DNA of 64,000 nucleotides from NCBI GenBank assembly GCA_003194525.1, contig NBIV01000236.1:1-64000 (forward strand). Reading direction: 5' to 3'. This document shows positions 24,061 through 37,200 of the stretch, piece after piece. Below the pieces are notes generated by a model, which saw only the letters and a list, made by a program, of their open reading frames with translations, had not been told where the DNA came from and made no database searches. The translations under genes and the position numbers were made by a program. The stretch comes from Gracilariopsis chorda (lineage: Eukaryota > Rhodophyta > Florideophyceae > Gracilariales > Gracilariaceae). Within the stretch, counting starts at the first letter, position 1. The number at the start of each line of letters is the position of its first letter.

Positions 24061-26402
24061 AAACCAAACGCAAATCCACACTTACATGCAACATTACTAT
24101 AAGCACTCCATTGACCAGAAACAACTGCAGGTGTTCCACTCTCAGCACTCAAGGCAATACTAGCGGGCAGTGTAGGTTGTTTGGATCCCCCCTGGCGTTC
24201 AGGCACACTGCGGGTTGTACCCAACCTAGAAGTCCCGGTATTAACAACCGACGTCACTGGCTCCCCGATAGCATTTGGCTGCAAAAAGGAAGCCTCTTGC
24301 ACTTGCGGCTCCACATGAAGCTCGGGAATCCAGTTCTCCAACGTCTCCTTGAACAACGCCACAGCTCTTACTCTGACGGAGCCCTGATTGCGAGGATTGG
24401 GAACTTTCCTAAAATGGTTCACCTGTTCCACAGCAAAGTCCCGAACTGTTCTCTCACCAGTCACAGAGGCAGACATCCGAAACGACTGAGCTAAGAACGA
24501 CTCCATTTCCACCTCAACCCCAAGTGCCATTCGCTTCATCTCTTCCAGGAATTATAAAACCCTGCTGTAGAAGTAAGGGCGTACCATTTCGAACCCACCT
24601 CGGATATTGGGGCCCTTGGGACCGACGTAAAACATCGAGCAGTTCATCGCAAAAGTAAACTCCAGCGGTTCTATCCTTAACAGCTTGTCCGAGGACATGT
24701 GCGTGATACCCACATTCGAGTATTGCGCACAAACCAGCTCGAAAACATCAACCAACATAGGATTGTTAGCAAGCTTGAGCGCAATTTCTGATATGCGACG
24801 CAGCTCTCTTTGTTCAATCTTCTTCGTTACTGCAGAGTTTTGAAGGGCTCCAATTAACATCCCAACAGTCAGTTCACCAACAACCACGCCCAAGTCCACA
24901 TGAAGAGAGTTAATGATACTCACTACTCAGTGAATGCGGTCCGAAAACCGCATTCTCAGTACAGACGATGCGGTTTCATTCAGAAGAACTCCAGTTTCCA
25001 CAATCTCATGCGACGTCAGGTCCTTCCCGTCCGTTCTCAAGAAGCCGAGAACTCGAACCGATTTCAGCACCGCATTCCACCTTCCTTCCTTGATCCTCCT
25101 CCTGAACATGCCAAGTCGACGATGTCGTCCATCGAAGAGGTCTGGAGATACAATTATGCGCCCATTCTGAACACACGCTTCCATAGGTCGCCCATTCATC
25201 CGAATGGTTACACTCATCAACCCCGCCGACTCCAACAAACCCTTTCGCTCGAGCTCGTTGTCCAGGCTCTGGACAGGCTTTTCTTCAATTCCACGCGGAC
25301 TGTGTTCTGGTTTTCGTACTAAACCCAGATCCACAACGAGTATCTGGGCTTTGTAGTCCTGCAGACGAATAGTGTCCTTCGAAAACTGTGTGTCCACCTG
25401 AAAAGGTTCAACCACATCATCCTCACTACACAGCGTTCTATCATTCGACTGACCCAGAACCTCAGACACGATCTGAACTTCATCCGAGTCACTTCCCAAA
25501 TCGCGGGCTACCTTCACACTTCCCCTACCTTCCTCCGCAACAGACTCAGGAACAGGAATGGGTGTATGCTCTTCAGATACAGCACCTGCATCTTCCGTAG
25601 ACTTCCCACCCTGACCAGTACCCACGCCCGATAAAGAGACGGACGCCTGGCTCTTGTGAGGGGCCACCTTCTTAGCGGATACAACCCCGTCCCCTGCTGG
25701 TGTTCGAACGTTTGATGTGTTCTTCACACAAGCCCTCGTGGGCGGTAGGTGATGGATAGAACCGTAGCCAACTATCCTCCGTTCGCTTGGCGTTGTAGCT
25801 TCTGAGCCGGGCAGCGGAACGGTTTTCGACAGACGTGTGTTGCGCAATACGGTAGGTAACCGTCGGCTTCGGGGGGAATGTGTCGTCAAGAGAGTTCCTC
25901 GGGCAATTGCTGTAGAGCGCTCCTGACTTCGGCTGCTTATACCGGACGCCCCTGTTGAACGAGGAGAAGGTCCAGGGAGTTTTCGGGGGCGCATTAGCTT
26001 CAGGTCCCTAGCATACATTCCATAAAACGTCATCCCGGGTAAATGCTTCAGAGGGGGTTCGGTTCCTTTAAACGGGTATGGATAGGCGTCCATGTTGTTC
26101 CCTGTTATGGCGATTTTGCTCACCACAACCAGATCCTCCCCGGGTTTCGCACACGCAGACAATGGATGCCCGTGGAGAGTGCGGCGAAACTTGGCTTAGG
26201 CCTCAAACACTGCAGCGATCTCAATTACATCCCCGTTCGACAGAAGCAGAGACATTGACGCCCCTGGTACGATTGCTGATGACGACATGCTCGTGTGTGG
26301 AGTTATTCTAGAACGAAAACGCTTGAGGATAGGCGCAAACGTATGGCGGAATGTTTCGAGCGATGAAACGATAACGCGTAACGTGCTTAGAACACGCTTC
26401 AC
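24018..26402 (-). CDS. Unrecognised 794-codon protein with three in-frame stops
   Basis: One minus-strand frame runs without any shift from 26402 to a TGA at 24018. It is interrupted by TAA (26196), TGA (24927) and TAA (24552). Sequence on both sides of each stop reads naturally (IAAVFEA/AKFRRTL; RMRFSDRIH/VVSIINSL; YFYSRVL/FLEEMKRMA). The amino part has DAYPYPFKGTEPPLKH and a basic, Ser/Pro-rich linker. The middle is acidic and low in complexity. The carboxy half is folded-looking, with ISEIALKLANNPMLVDVFEL and EFTFAMNCSMFYVGPKGP. The track start at 26402 is a GTG; the first ATG in frame begins MSSSAIVPGASMS. I recognise no family. It is the only long minus-strand gene in the left half and may belong to the element that owns the adjacent AAACCAAGCGC array. 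Confidence 0.5.
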
Positions 26403-26589
26403 TAACCCTTAAGCGGTAGCGGATGGACTCACGTAAACAGCTGAATCAACAGCCGACGACGGCACAGTACAACAGTCACATCCATTTCTTTACGAGACAC
26501 TTCTCGAAAACCCCTAACATCGCACTATTCTCTCAATTCGAATACGGGCTATTTTGAATTCCCCCAGTTTTCAAATTTTTGGGACACTT

Positions 26590-27960
26590 TCCCATAATGG
26601 TGTGTCCAGCGACAGGCCCGGTCGTGCAGGACAGAAATGAGTTCCTGTCGTGCATGGCGGAGCCTCTCGCTCGACACAATACCCCCCCAAAATAAACTCA
26701 AAAAAGGGGCCGCCGGCGCTAGGCGCAGGCACCCACGTGTCGTGTAACGTGCAACTCTTACACGTATAAGCAAGCGCCACGCCCCATGCGCATCAACATA
26801 AATATGTTTTCAAAATTTTCGGCCAGCCGGGTGTGTAGAGCGACAGGCCCGGTTGTGCACGACAGGAATGAGTTCCTGTCGTGCACGACCGGGCCTGGCG
26901 CTCGAAACACCCCCACCATAATTAAAGCAAAAATAAAGGCGCGAGCTACGGCGCTTGACACAAACCCACACGTGTCCGTTTGCGTACAACTTTGCCCCGT
27001 ATCTATATGTGCCCTGATGCATGCGCTGTCCATGAAAAAATATTTCAATTTTTCGAGCCGCGAAGTGTGTCGAGTCCTGTCGTGCACAACCGCGGCTGTC
27101 GCTCGACACACCATCCCCCAAAAAAATTTTGTGAAAATAAGGGCACGGCCCACAAACATTGGCGCAGGCACCCACGTGTGAGAGGACGGACACCACTGAC
27201 ACGTATTTGCAACGCCATGCCCCTTGCACACTCCTTCAAAAAAGTTTTTCAATTTTTTGGCTGCCAGCTGTTTCGAGCGACACGCACGGTCATGCACAAC
27301 AGGAATGAGTTCCTGTCGTACACGGCTGGGCCTGTCGCCCGACACAACCCCTACCTCCATAATTAATCCAAAAATTAAGGCGCGGGCGACGGCACTTTAC
27401 ACAAACTCACACCTGTTACTCTACGTACACCACAGACACGTATGTTCGCATTCCCTCAAATACTATTTCTTTTTTTCGGGCCGCCCGCCGTGTCAAGCGA
27501 CACACCAAGTCGTGCACGACTGAGCGTGTCGCTCGACACACCCCACCCCCCCGAAATGAAAGCAAATATGAACGCACGGGCAAAAGCACTTGGCACAGTC
27601 CCACGCGTGTCACTTTACGTACAACTATGATACGTAGGTACATGCACGACGCCTTATGCACACTGTTCTCATTTCATTGATATGTTTTGGGATCCGAACT
27701 GTGTTGAGCAACACAGCCTCTCGTGCACGACAGGAAGTCGTTTCTGCCAAGCACGCACGGGGCTGTCGCTCGACACAACCCGTGCTATACATGTTCTAAA
27801 ATATAGTATAAAATTGGGAGCTTTTCGACGTTTTAAGACGTACATGGCGTATAGTATTTGTATTACAGCGGTCGTGCACGGCAGGCACTGGTTTCTGTCC
27901 GCTGAGAACCGAGCTGTCCCTCGACACTACAAAGCAACCCATTACGCCAACACCCGTTTG
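26590..27960. repeat. Tandem ~220-bp units with family II palindromes
   Basis: Seven palindromic units start near 26602, 26830, 27067, 27273, 27490, 27702 and 27869, spaced roughly 167-237 bp. The best (about 26833-26912) is a near-perfect hairpin: outer TAGAGCGACA, then GGCCCGGTTGTGCACGACAG, loop AATGAGTT, and the mirror image ending GGCGCTCGAAACA. Between units a related spacer repeats a CACCCACGTGTC-type word and an AT-rich tract. The units become more degenerate toward the right. The array ends just upstream of the family II methyltransferase-SET gene, the same position as the family I array before its own copy. Confidence 0.88.
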
Positions 27961-28078
27961 TTTTGAATCACCTGCATTTCAAGGTATACCCTTTTATACC
28001 AGCTTTAGTCTCACCTCCGACAAGAACGACGCATTCTCTACTACCTCTTCCATCGACTTGATCTAAAAACCCATCAAC

Positions 28079-31000
28079 ATGCCACAATATGCAAGCACAG
28101 TGTCCGCATTCTTGGAGTTAAGTGACAACTATGCCGCTGAACGTATACCGGAAGACCACCCAAGGGATGTGAAATACAAGACCATTGTCGAGTTGGGTAT
28201 AGCAACACGCGGTTCGTCACCGTCTGCCATATAGTTATGCAAACAGGCAATTGGTTCCTCCGATATGTCAACTTTTGGAGACGTGGAGGTACCAAAATGC
28301 CTTAACTAACACGTACTCGCCAAAGCACAACGCTTTGCAACAGGCCTTTCAAATCGCACGGTCCCTAGATCAGATGGATAACGAAGAGGATCGTCGTGTC
28401 AAGGACTACTAACGCTTATGCCAGGCGCGAAGGTTTCCCTTCACTATACGGTATTTACTTGCCGATATCGTTAGGTCTTGTGTGGACGGAATGAGCCTGA
28501 GAAGAAAGGGGATGGACGAAGTCACTACCGAAAGAGCGACACGCTTTCAGGTTCTTCTATATCTGAGCATGTACTTTCTGTTAACTCAGCGAATGAAGGC
28601 TCTCTCGAAGAAGCGAAAACGCTCTGGTTCCACTGACGACGTAACACAACCTTGAGCAGTCCCTTTAAAAAATTTCGGGGATCAGAACTGCAATCGAATT
28701 GCTTATGGCGTGCAACAGGTTGTTCGTTCTTGGGACAACTTCAACACATATCTTGGTTTCCACAACACCGAGTCGATGCTAAGCGCGTATTTGATGCTAA
28801 GGGCGTATTTATCCGTTCACGTTTCATCATTACTTTTCAAACCTCGAAAGACTCGCATTGAAGGGTTCATACCGCTCACACAGTCCCTATCTCTTATCGG
28901 AGACATAAACCCCAGAACGACATCATCAGGGGTTGATAGCCACGCCTACGCACTTCCGCAAGATGCTGACGAGGGACTTAGAGCTCTGGCAGAAGAATTC
29001 CTCAATGAAATTGTCACGGTCATCTCTCACCCACGCCTGTATGTAGAAGGAGTTGAAAAATGGTTACTACTGTTGGAGTTCCTCCCAGACGTGAAGCGGC
29101 CTCAACTGGACCCACAGCATACCCGACATCGTTCGTATCCACAAAGATTCGAACGGCTAATTGAGAATTTTTGGGCTTCAATCCGAACAGCTAACGCCCA
29201 GGTACCTCCTACATCTGGTGGTGAAGGACAACCCTCAACCGTTCGCACGTTGGAATTCATTGACTTGGTCACCAGTCCCAACAATGAACTGGAGCCAGAC
29301 ACGCCTCCTGAGCAACATCTAAGACCACAAGATGCAGACAGCGAGGCTGCTCCAAGCGTTAAGCCAACGACTTACCTCCCTTAAGACGTGGAAGGTACTG
29401 GTGTACTTCTGCCAGACGAAGACGTCAGTGATAGGGTTTGGAAAGCAATGGAGATAGTGAAACGGGAGATGATGAAACAATATGCCATGCACTCTACTCT
29501 CTACGACGAACTCCCTCCAGTCCACAATACTCTCCGCTCCCCAGATTCTGTGCCATATGAAGATGCCCAGTTCGCTTTATTGGATGCTCCAACGCTTGTT
29601 CGCGCTGCGGCAGACAGAAGGAACAGTGAGTACGACGCCTTAACCGTGGCTGAAATGAAAGGCGTTGTGATTAATGTGGCTAACGTTCTCCGCGAAGGAG
29701 GCCATTTCGTTCTATTCTGTTCCGTTGAACTATTCCACAGTTGGCGGAAATGGTTCCGAAACGCAACTGTGAAGGATGAGGACGGCAACGATGGACCGGT
29801 TTTTAAGGTGGATGCTTGCCCACTTCACTTCATCCGAGGGTCGGGTAACATCACAGCCGCACCTGGAAGAGCATCTGGAGAACTAATGGCAATTGTGGAA
29901 TACGCCGTTCACGCGGTAAAGGTTTGTGCATCCCGAGAACAGGAACAGTATCAGGGGAACTACATGAACTTTAACAATGTATCCTCCACGGTTGCTGCTT
30001 ATAAGAACTTTGTAGATAACGTACCGAGCTTGGAGGTCAATGAGACTCTCATGTGGTCTATATTGAACCCGAGTGGCCAATCGATGCGCGAAAGGGTTCG
30101 CGCTGAACAGAAACCAATTCGTCTTGCGAGGAAACTTATAGCGCGGTTCTCCAACCCGGGTGACACGGTTATAGACCTCTTTGCTCGTACTTTTTCCACC
30201 GCCCTCGCCTGTATGTCTTTCACGCGTGGTGAAGACCGTAAGTTTGTTGGGTGCGAAAAAGATCCGGCATGTTTCTACCACGCAAAGCATGCTGCCATCA
30301 AATTCTTCTCACGGCTCATTGCTGAAGACATCGCAAACGTCATGGTAACTCAAGGGGTTTTGGACGCTGCTCGATTAGTAAGCAATTACTTCCAGACCTA
30401 CACTCGCTCTTCAAAAGTTTGGACCCCACTCAAACACTTTCCACATAACCAGAGATTCCCACAACATATTATGTTTCATTGCGCATCCAAATGGAACGAC
30501 AACCTGTTTGCTTGCAAATATATCAACACGGAATTGTCTCAATGGCCGGCACAGTATCAGCGCGCTTTAAAACTCATGGATTCAATGGACTTACGTGCTG
30601 TGGAAGCTACATCCTCTCGTCTGGTCATCGCAAAGTCTACTATAAACCATCCTAATGCAGGCATTGGGGTGTTCGCCGGAACAACTTTCAGGGGAGGGGA
30701 GATAGTTTGTTATTTCTACGGTACACTTGTCTACCACGACCTTTCTCAACGCCCGGAGATCCACCAGAAGTATGGAGAGGGGCCCCTGGGTGTAACCCCT
30801 TCACATTCTCGCTCGTATGCCATGGAGGTTGATGTCTGTGGCCCGGATTTTGCCGCCTTGGTTGGTCTTAACCGCGACACGAAGCGAACTTCAATCTTTA
30901 TTTCGCCGGCCCCTTTCTGTATTGGTGGCTACATCAATGATCCAAGGTACATTGAGGGCGATTTGGACGTCCAAGCTGTCCGCGACAAGTATAAAAAGAA

Positions 31001-31205
31001 AAGAACGGAAAATGTACCCGTGGATAAGCACAAATTGGCCTCCATTCGAAACAGGAAGCAGCTCGAAGATTACACCATAATAACGATTCGTGCAACTCGC
31101 CGGATTGAGCGTGGGGAAGAGTTGTTTTTATCGTATGGTGTAGAGTACTGTTGGAAATCAAACCTCCTCGACAGCAGAACCAGCAACACCTCCAAAGCTT
31201 CGTAG
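28079..31205 (+). pseudogene. Methyltransferase-SET fusion, copy 2 (family II), decayed
   Basis: This is a homologue of 12567-15698 along its full length. It starts ATG (MPQYASTV against MPNYTKTI). The amino region has TAG (Glu in copy 1), a frameshift near 28305, TAA (Tyr in copy 1) and TGA. The frame from 28710 on is mostly open, with a TAA at 29382. The methyltransferase motif IV region reads LLDAPTLV where copy 1 has LTDPTY, so the catalytic motif is lost. Motif I persists as DTVIDLFARTFSTALACMS, with the first Gly of copy 1's FGGT replaced by Ala and the second by Arg. The SET part (GIGVFAGTTFRGGE, GYINDPRYIEG, RRIERGEELFLSYG) is well kept. Decay is therefore concentrated in the amino and methyltransferase parts. 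Confidence 0.85.
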
Positions 31206-31585
31206 TCCAGTAAACACCAAACTGCAGTTACCCCTCATACTCCTCTGCTCCACTGTATGGGTACCGCGCGCCTGCTAACACCTGGTCACAATATGCATTA
31301 CGTAATTAACATTCCGTAAGATCTTAGCCACGTCTTCAGTCCGTTCATTATAGTTGTTAAAGCACCCCTCATACACCTACGCAATTGCACTATAATAAGC
31401 AAACACGTTACCGCGTTAACATGTTGCAGATCCCCATTACGATCTGCCCAGTATATCTTGGTCGTTAACACTCCCCCTCCACTTACTCATCCGTATACCA
31501 CAGTGAGAACATTGTGGAACCCACTTCGAATATACCCTATAAACTCCTCTCCACCCTCATCGTATTGGCAACCGCAACGAATAAT

Positions 31586-34500
31586 ATGGCTATCCTCTCG
31601 TCTCCTACAACTCCGCAGAGTCTGCCTGTAAATTTTAACACCGTAACAATAGGCGTACATGACGTTCTGCACGTTATGGTTTGCGTGGACTGCCAACTGG
31701 CGTTCCGTTCAAAGCGCTCGATGCACTTCCATCTCAGAAATGAACCGCATTACATGGAACTCCTTGAAGCCCAAAAGGCAACAAATGAACTGCACATAGT
31801 GTGTGAAAACACGCGTTTATCAGGAACCCACCCCCTTTTTAACCGTTACGATGTTCAAAACCGAAATGCTCTACAGCACGTAATACCCCCTCTGTTTGGC
31901 CTTCGAACCAAACTAGGTCTTCGATGCCCTGAATGTGGATTTGCCTGGGTGGATACAGCCATCCTCCACAAACATATATCAGAATTCCAAAATATGGATG
32001 TAATCTTTGCGCGTAATGCTGTCCAGAAAGAACTCGACCGGGGAAGATTGCGCGTTCAGAGCGTTTTCCGTGGAACTCATAAACGGTCTTTTGCGGTTTC
32101 AAATGACAACCCAGTGGGCTCTGTTTTACATCGACGGATTCTTATGCTAAAAAGCAAACGGAAGCCTAACACCCATTCAACACTTTCGCAGACCGACCAC
32201 GCAAGTATCGCTCGTGATCCCTTCCCACAAATCGACAATGGCACGCAGCCAGTGTTTGTTGACAACCACAAATCTCTTCCGAGTCGTCCTCTTGTAACGT
32301 CGAGGACCCTCTCCGGTACCAAGCTTGATACGGTTAACTTAGTATCAAACACACAAAAACCACCGTACACGGGTGCATACACGGAGCATGTGGAGACATT
32401 TCTTAGAGATTTGCGCCCAAACCGTTCGAAGACTCTAATTGGAAGGAATACCGCCGATGAGAAATTTCGTAATTACTTCATTCAGAGCACGAACTTGCAC
32501 TTGGCCCTTGAAAGCCTTTGCATATCAACGGAAGACGCAGGATTTCTTTCGGGCGCGAAGTTGGTTGAACCCCGTGGCAATAATCCAGATTTTTCAAAGC
32601 TTTCCGCAAACATCGTTCAGTACATGCAACGAACATCGTCCATAATGTCCACCTTATCCCCTTTCCTTCTGCATAGTTTGAACCAACGAACAAACTTTGC
32701 TTTCAAAACCGTGCGCTTCGAGACGTTACAGAGGTACGCTGTAGACGTTGCAAGGTTACTGTTCTTTGTCACAAACGCTAATACCCACTCCCATGACTTG
32801 GTGCCAACATTGGTCGCCAAAATGACTGTGGAAGTCATCACAATACCAAATATGATAAATAATCTGCATGCGTCCCTAAAAGCATGTTTGTTACAGACTC
32901 TTGAGCCGTACACGCCAACGACCAGGTTGTTAGTCCGTAGTTTTGTTGCTTGTGCCACGGTTCTTCCATTTACGGATTGCGAACTGGGCAAGCCTATTTA
33001 CAAATACGCCGTGGCTGAAGACATTCTTCAACTACTTGCGGCTTTGCAATACGCTGTCGCAGCATCTGCCATCCATGAACTACACACACTTGGACAGTCT
33101 GGTGTACAAAGTACTAAAACAAACGTTTCTGAGATGGCGAGCCTAACACGTTCTATAGATATGCAGGCAAATACCGCATTTTCTTTCATAAGAAACACTA
33201 TGAATGTTGCTATGAGCATTGCCACAAAAGAAAGCCTAAATGTTTCATTTTTACCATGTACAATCCACACCAACTGCGGAATGTTTCAGGATGTGCATCA
33301 AAGCTTGTCGCAGGTGGGTAATCTCATGCAAGAGTTAAACAGGGAAATGGAATCTTTTATTTCGAATGATCTGCTCGATGGGTACGCCCTCCACCCCTCG
33401 TTCAGGACACACTTGAAATCGCTAAAAGATTCACCTTCAAACAGAGCCCCGGGATTTTCTTTCCTTATACACCCGCAAAAGACAAGCTTCATCCAACAAA
33501 ACATGGAATATGTACTACAATGTCTTAGGAAGGGCTCTGCCTCCAGCTCCCGCGTTCTATACTTCCTCCTAGGTGACCCAACTGAAACGGCCTTGGATAC
33601 GATTCGGCTTGGCCAGGACTTCCTGCTTATAAATGGTACATTACTTTGGTTGACGTACGCCCAAAAGGTTCAAGAACGACTGCTGGTGGCGCTGCATCTG
33701 GCTTCTGGCTCTACAGCGAGAGGAACAGAAATTGAATCTTACCGCTTGCATAACGACGACACCCATCTCCGTTCTCTTATTGTCCTGGACTCTAAAACGG
33801 TTCTAATCACTCGATACATGAAAACACAGAACACAACTGGCAGCGCGCGCCCAGTACCCAGATTCCTGGACCCTAAAACGGCGGAGGTGCTTTTAACCTA
33901 GTTCACACTCATCTGCCCCCTTGAAACTCTGTTTGTATCCTTTTTGTTCGGCGAAGAGAAGAAGTACATCCAGTGGAAGATGCTTTTCGCCGTTCAGGGA
34001 GCAGCGCTTACTGCAAAAGCAATTCGACTTATAGTCACCGCTCGTTTATCAGCTGCTGGATACAATATCACATTTACTGACTACCGCAACTTCTTCGCGG
34101 GTATCACCTGCGTACTTTCTTCTACACTTGCTGAGGGCATTGAAAACTCCTTTTCAAAGTCTATCATGGAATAGTTCCTTCAAACAGCCCACAATCAAGC
34201 CCCACCTTCCGCTCACACAGCTGAAATGCTCTATGCTCGCACCCCTACAGACATAACCGGCTTACGAAGAAGTGAACTTTTGAAATATAGGGAATGGTCT
34301 ACGCAATGGCACACCCTTCTCGGAATATCAAATTTTTTCTCATCCTGGACCGCAAAGAAGCGACCAAGCCCGAAGCCCTTAGATGCCGTTATCGTCTCAG
34401 AAGGTGGTTCCGAAACGCGAGCAGATCCCGCTGCGAAGCCCCTTTCCAACCAGGACGGCAACTACTCTACTCCAACCAAATCCAGTAAGAAGACATTCCC

Positions 34501-36288
34501 GTACGTTTACCCCCGGTCGAGGTCTGTAGAGTGACGAGAGCTGCCAAGAGGAGGTGCCTTGTTGTATACTCCAGCTCCAACAGTATACGAACATTTAATA
34601 CCAATGTTTCTGGACGCCCTGAGGGAAGGGTTACGCAACGATACGGCTCTATTCAAATCGCATGCACAGTGTGTTAGAACCGCTTCGGTATGAGAAAAGA
34701 GAGACACAATACTAGTTTTGATGCCCACGTCTTCTGGGAAAACGGTGTCAGTCTTACTACCGATGTACATGGAAAAAGGCGTTATGACATCTATTGTCGT
34801 TGTTCCTCTAAAAGCTTTGGCGGCAGAATACGTGCAGAGGGTTACAAGATTTGATCTAGAGTGCTCAACGACCCCACGTCATGAAGCACGAGAAGAATTT
34901 GCAGATGTATACATACTATCGGTGGAACTGCTGGCTTCGGAAGCCTTTCATTCTCTAGTTCAACACTTAACACACCACCAGCGCCTTGCACGCATTGTAC
35001 TTGACGAGGTGCACTGATATCTGATATGGCAACAATTCCGCTGGGCTCTGGCATATATGCATGTGGTTCTAAACTATGTACCTGTTCAAGTTCCTCGAGT
35101 GATGCTGATTGCAACCCTTCCCTCTGCCGATAGACCATTACTACTATCCGAACTCCAAATTTCAGCTGCTTCCCTTTATCACACCTGCACCGCCTGAGAC
35201 AACATATCCTTCATCGTAACAGACCTCTCAAGCACTGCAATCCCTCATAGTTTGAAGCGTTACCGGACAGATACCGGCCTCTATCGATCTACATTTTCTT
35301 AATTTATCGAGCAGGCACTAAACGTCTTCGCAAACGATGTTTCCAACTTCTTAGACAACGAACGACCGGGTGGTTCGAATTATGCTCGTTTTTCTGACTA
35401 CATCAGAAGCAGAATACTGCCACTCTTACCTTACCCAACAGGACACAATGCAGTGGTCAGGTACAAACCCTGATATAACCCTCACCCTCTTACTATACCA
35501 TGCGGAACTCGCAGACAACGACAAGACCAACACACACCACAATTGGATGTTCTTTCAGCCCCCACAAACCGCAAATTGTTACCCCAGGCAAGTCCTAATA
35601 ATTATTTGCACAGCGGCGTTTGGAACCGGACTTGGCGCACCTGATGTGCGTATCGTTTACAACGTGGGAGGTGTACCAAGCCTAGTGGGCCTCGCGCAGC
35701 AAGCCGGCAGAGCGGGTCGAGACAACAAACCTACCAAGTGTGTCACAATATACTGCAAGTCTTATTTCCAGAAGATAAGGCACTTGTTATGTACGACCAA
35801 TAATCAAAATAAGCACGATATCAGCAGAATCTGGTTAGACGCAATGGCTCAGAACCGATGGAATAGTTCCAAGGCGTGTATGGAATCGGACACAGTTTCT
35901 CCGCCAAATGCATTGTACGGGTATGTTGATGGGAATCATCCTGGTATTTGCTTATTCAGCCCCTAGGTTCTCAACTGTGATGTGTGTAACAAACGCAATG
36001 GTTCCAGATCCTCCACCCCACATACCGACCGTACAAAGCCAGTTGAACAAGGCGGTATAAAAAACCCAATAACTTCGACGCCATCTCTGAAAAAACACGT
36101 CAGAGCCATTGTAACACCCCCACCGAGACATCATGCTGAAGACAATGAAGAACTTGAATTTGAACTGCAACCGTTACTGATGCTGCCTGACTTATCCAGA
36201 GATGCGCATGAAGCAAGGTTGGACACCGGTGAGCCCCAAAGGAATCCAACTCAGAAAATACTTGAAGAGGCCGGGGAAAACTGTACTC
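31586..36288 (+). pseudogene. C2H2 / tyrosine-recombinase-like / RecQ helicase protein, copy C (family II)
   Basis: The amino 770 codons are open (31586-33901) and give the cleanest view of the amino half: finger CVDC-x12-H-x5-H, finger CPEC, then ASGSTARGTEIE. Stops follow at 33899 (TAG for Tyr), 34172 (TAG for Glu), 34532 (TGA for Arg), near 34690 (TGA for Trp) and 35015 (TGA for Cys). A shift lies near 35350 and a TAG at 35964. The recombinase His is lost (QAPPSAHTAEMLYAR where A has QVGHSAHTAEMLYAR). The RecQ motifs GTGLGAPDVR and QQAGRAGRD remain, but DEVH is followed by a stop. The gene is cut at the deletion near 36288 before the zinc knuckle. The start is the ATG at 31586 (MAILSSPTTP). 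Confidence 0.88.
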
Positions 36289-37200
36289 TTCCAAGGCTGC
36301 CCGTATTATGCGATCCATAATCTTTTCCATAATGCCCAGTTAGTGTTCTGCCCATACAACTACGTTTTGGACAAAGTGTGCAGAAATGCACGTGGGCTCG
36401 ACGTTTCTAACCACATCGCCATTTTCGACGAAGCTCATAATATCGAAGATCTTGCTCGCGAGTTTTCCAGCTTCGTGGTTGATATCCAAACTGTGTTTAA
36501 CGCTGCTCAGGTAGCAACGGACATTCTTAGTTGCCAAAACACTAACGAACCGTTCCACACCAGTTTGCTTATCATTTCTCAAATTCTATTCAAAATGGTA
36601 CATCTCAGTGAACTAGTACTGGCAGATGCTCCGGCTTTCCACTCCAACCACTTCGATGAACCAATCGTCCAGGGCTCTCGATTACTAAAATATTTGTCTG
36701 ATGCCGACATAACCGCCGCCCAACGCCCGTCGTGGCAATCTGCAGATACATACTTTGGAAGGTTCAACCACAGTCATTTACCACAGCTGTTTCGCGATTT
36801 TATTAAAACCCAGAAACATCAGCGGCTCAACGACATTCCAACCCTAAAAATCACGCAACACCCTGGTATCACCGCTGAACATCCCGCGAAGAACTCTAAT
36901 ATGAAACGTAATGTCCGCACTTTGAACGAAATTCTCCAGAACGGCTTCCAATGGACGGCTCGCGTTCTCAACTCCCTCGACTACTTCTTCCGTGAGCCCG
37001 ACGCGTTTACCATGGCTGTCATCCGCACTTATGAAGAACACACAGATAGGAAGGTACAACGCAGTTCTCTGTGCATGACCGCTTACGTGTGTTTTAGAGA
37101 TGTTGCGGAAGTCGCTCGAACGGTTATTCTAACCTCAGGTACCCTCAAACCCATGGACGCTTTGTGCTACGAAATACGAACCGATTTCCACATACGGAGC
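36289..37200 (+). pseudogene. FANCJ-type helicase fragment, copy C
   Basis: This equals 7140 to about 8050 of the left copy and is joined directly to the truncated RecQ gene. It keeps CPYYAIHNLFHN, FCPYNYVLD, IFDEAHNIEDLARE and ILTSGTLKPMDAL. It ends at the second deletion, losing motifs V and VI. The frame is open through the piece, and a chance in-frame run from RecQ-derived sequence (36202 on) makes a 348-codon chimeric ORF. It lacks Walker A and the arginine finger and cannot be a helicase. Confidence 0.9.

Noticed and set aside
26569..27661. Overlapping 60-200-residue ORFs on both strands
   Set aside because: All are translations of the 220-bp hairpin repeats.
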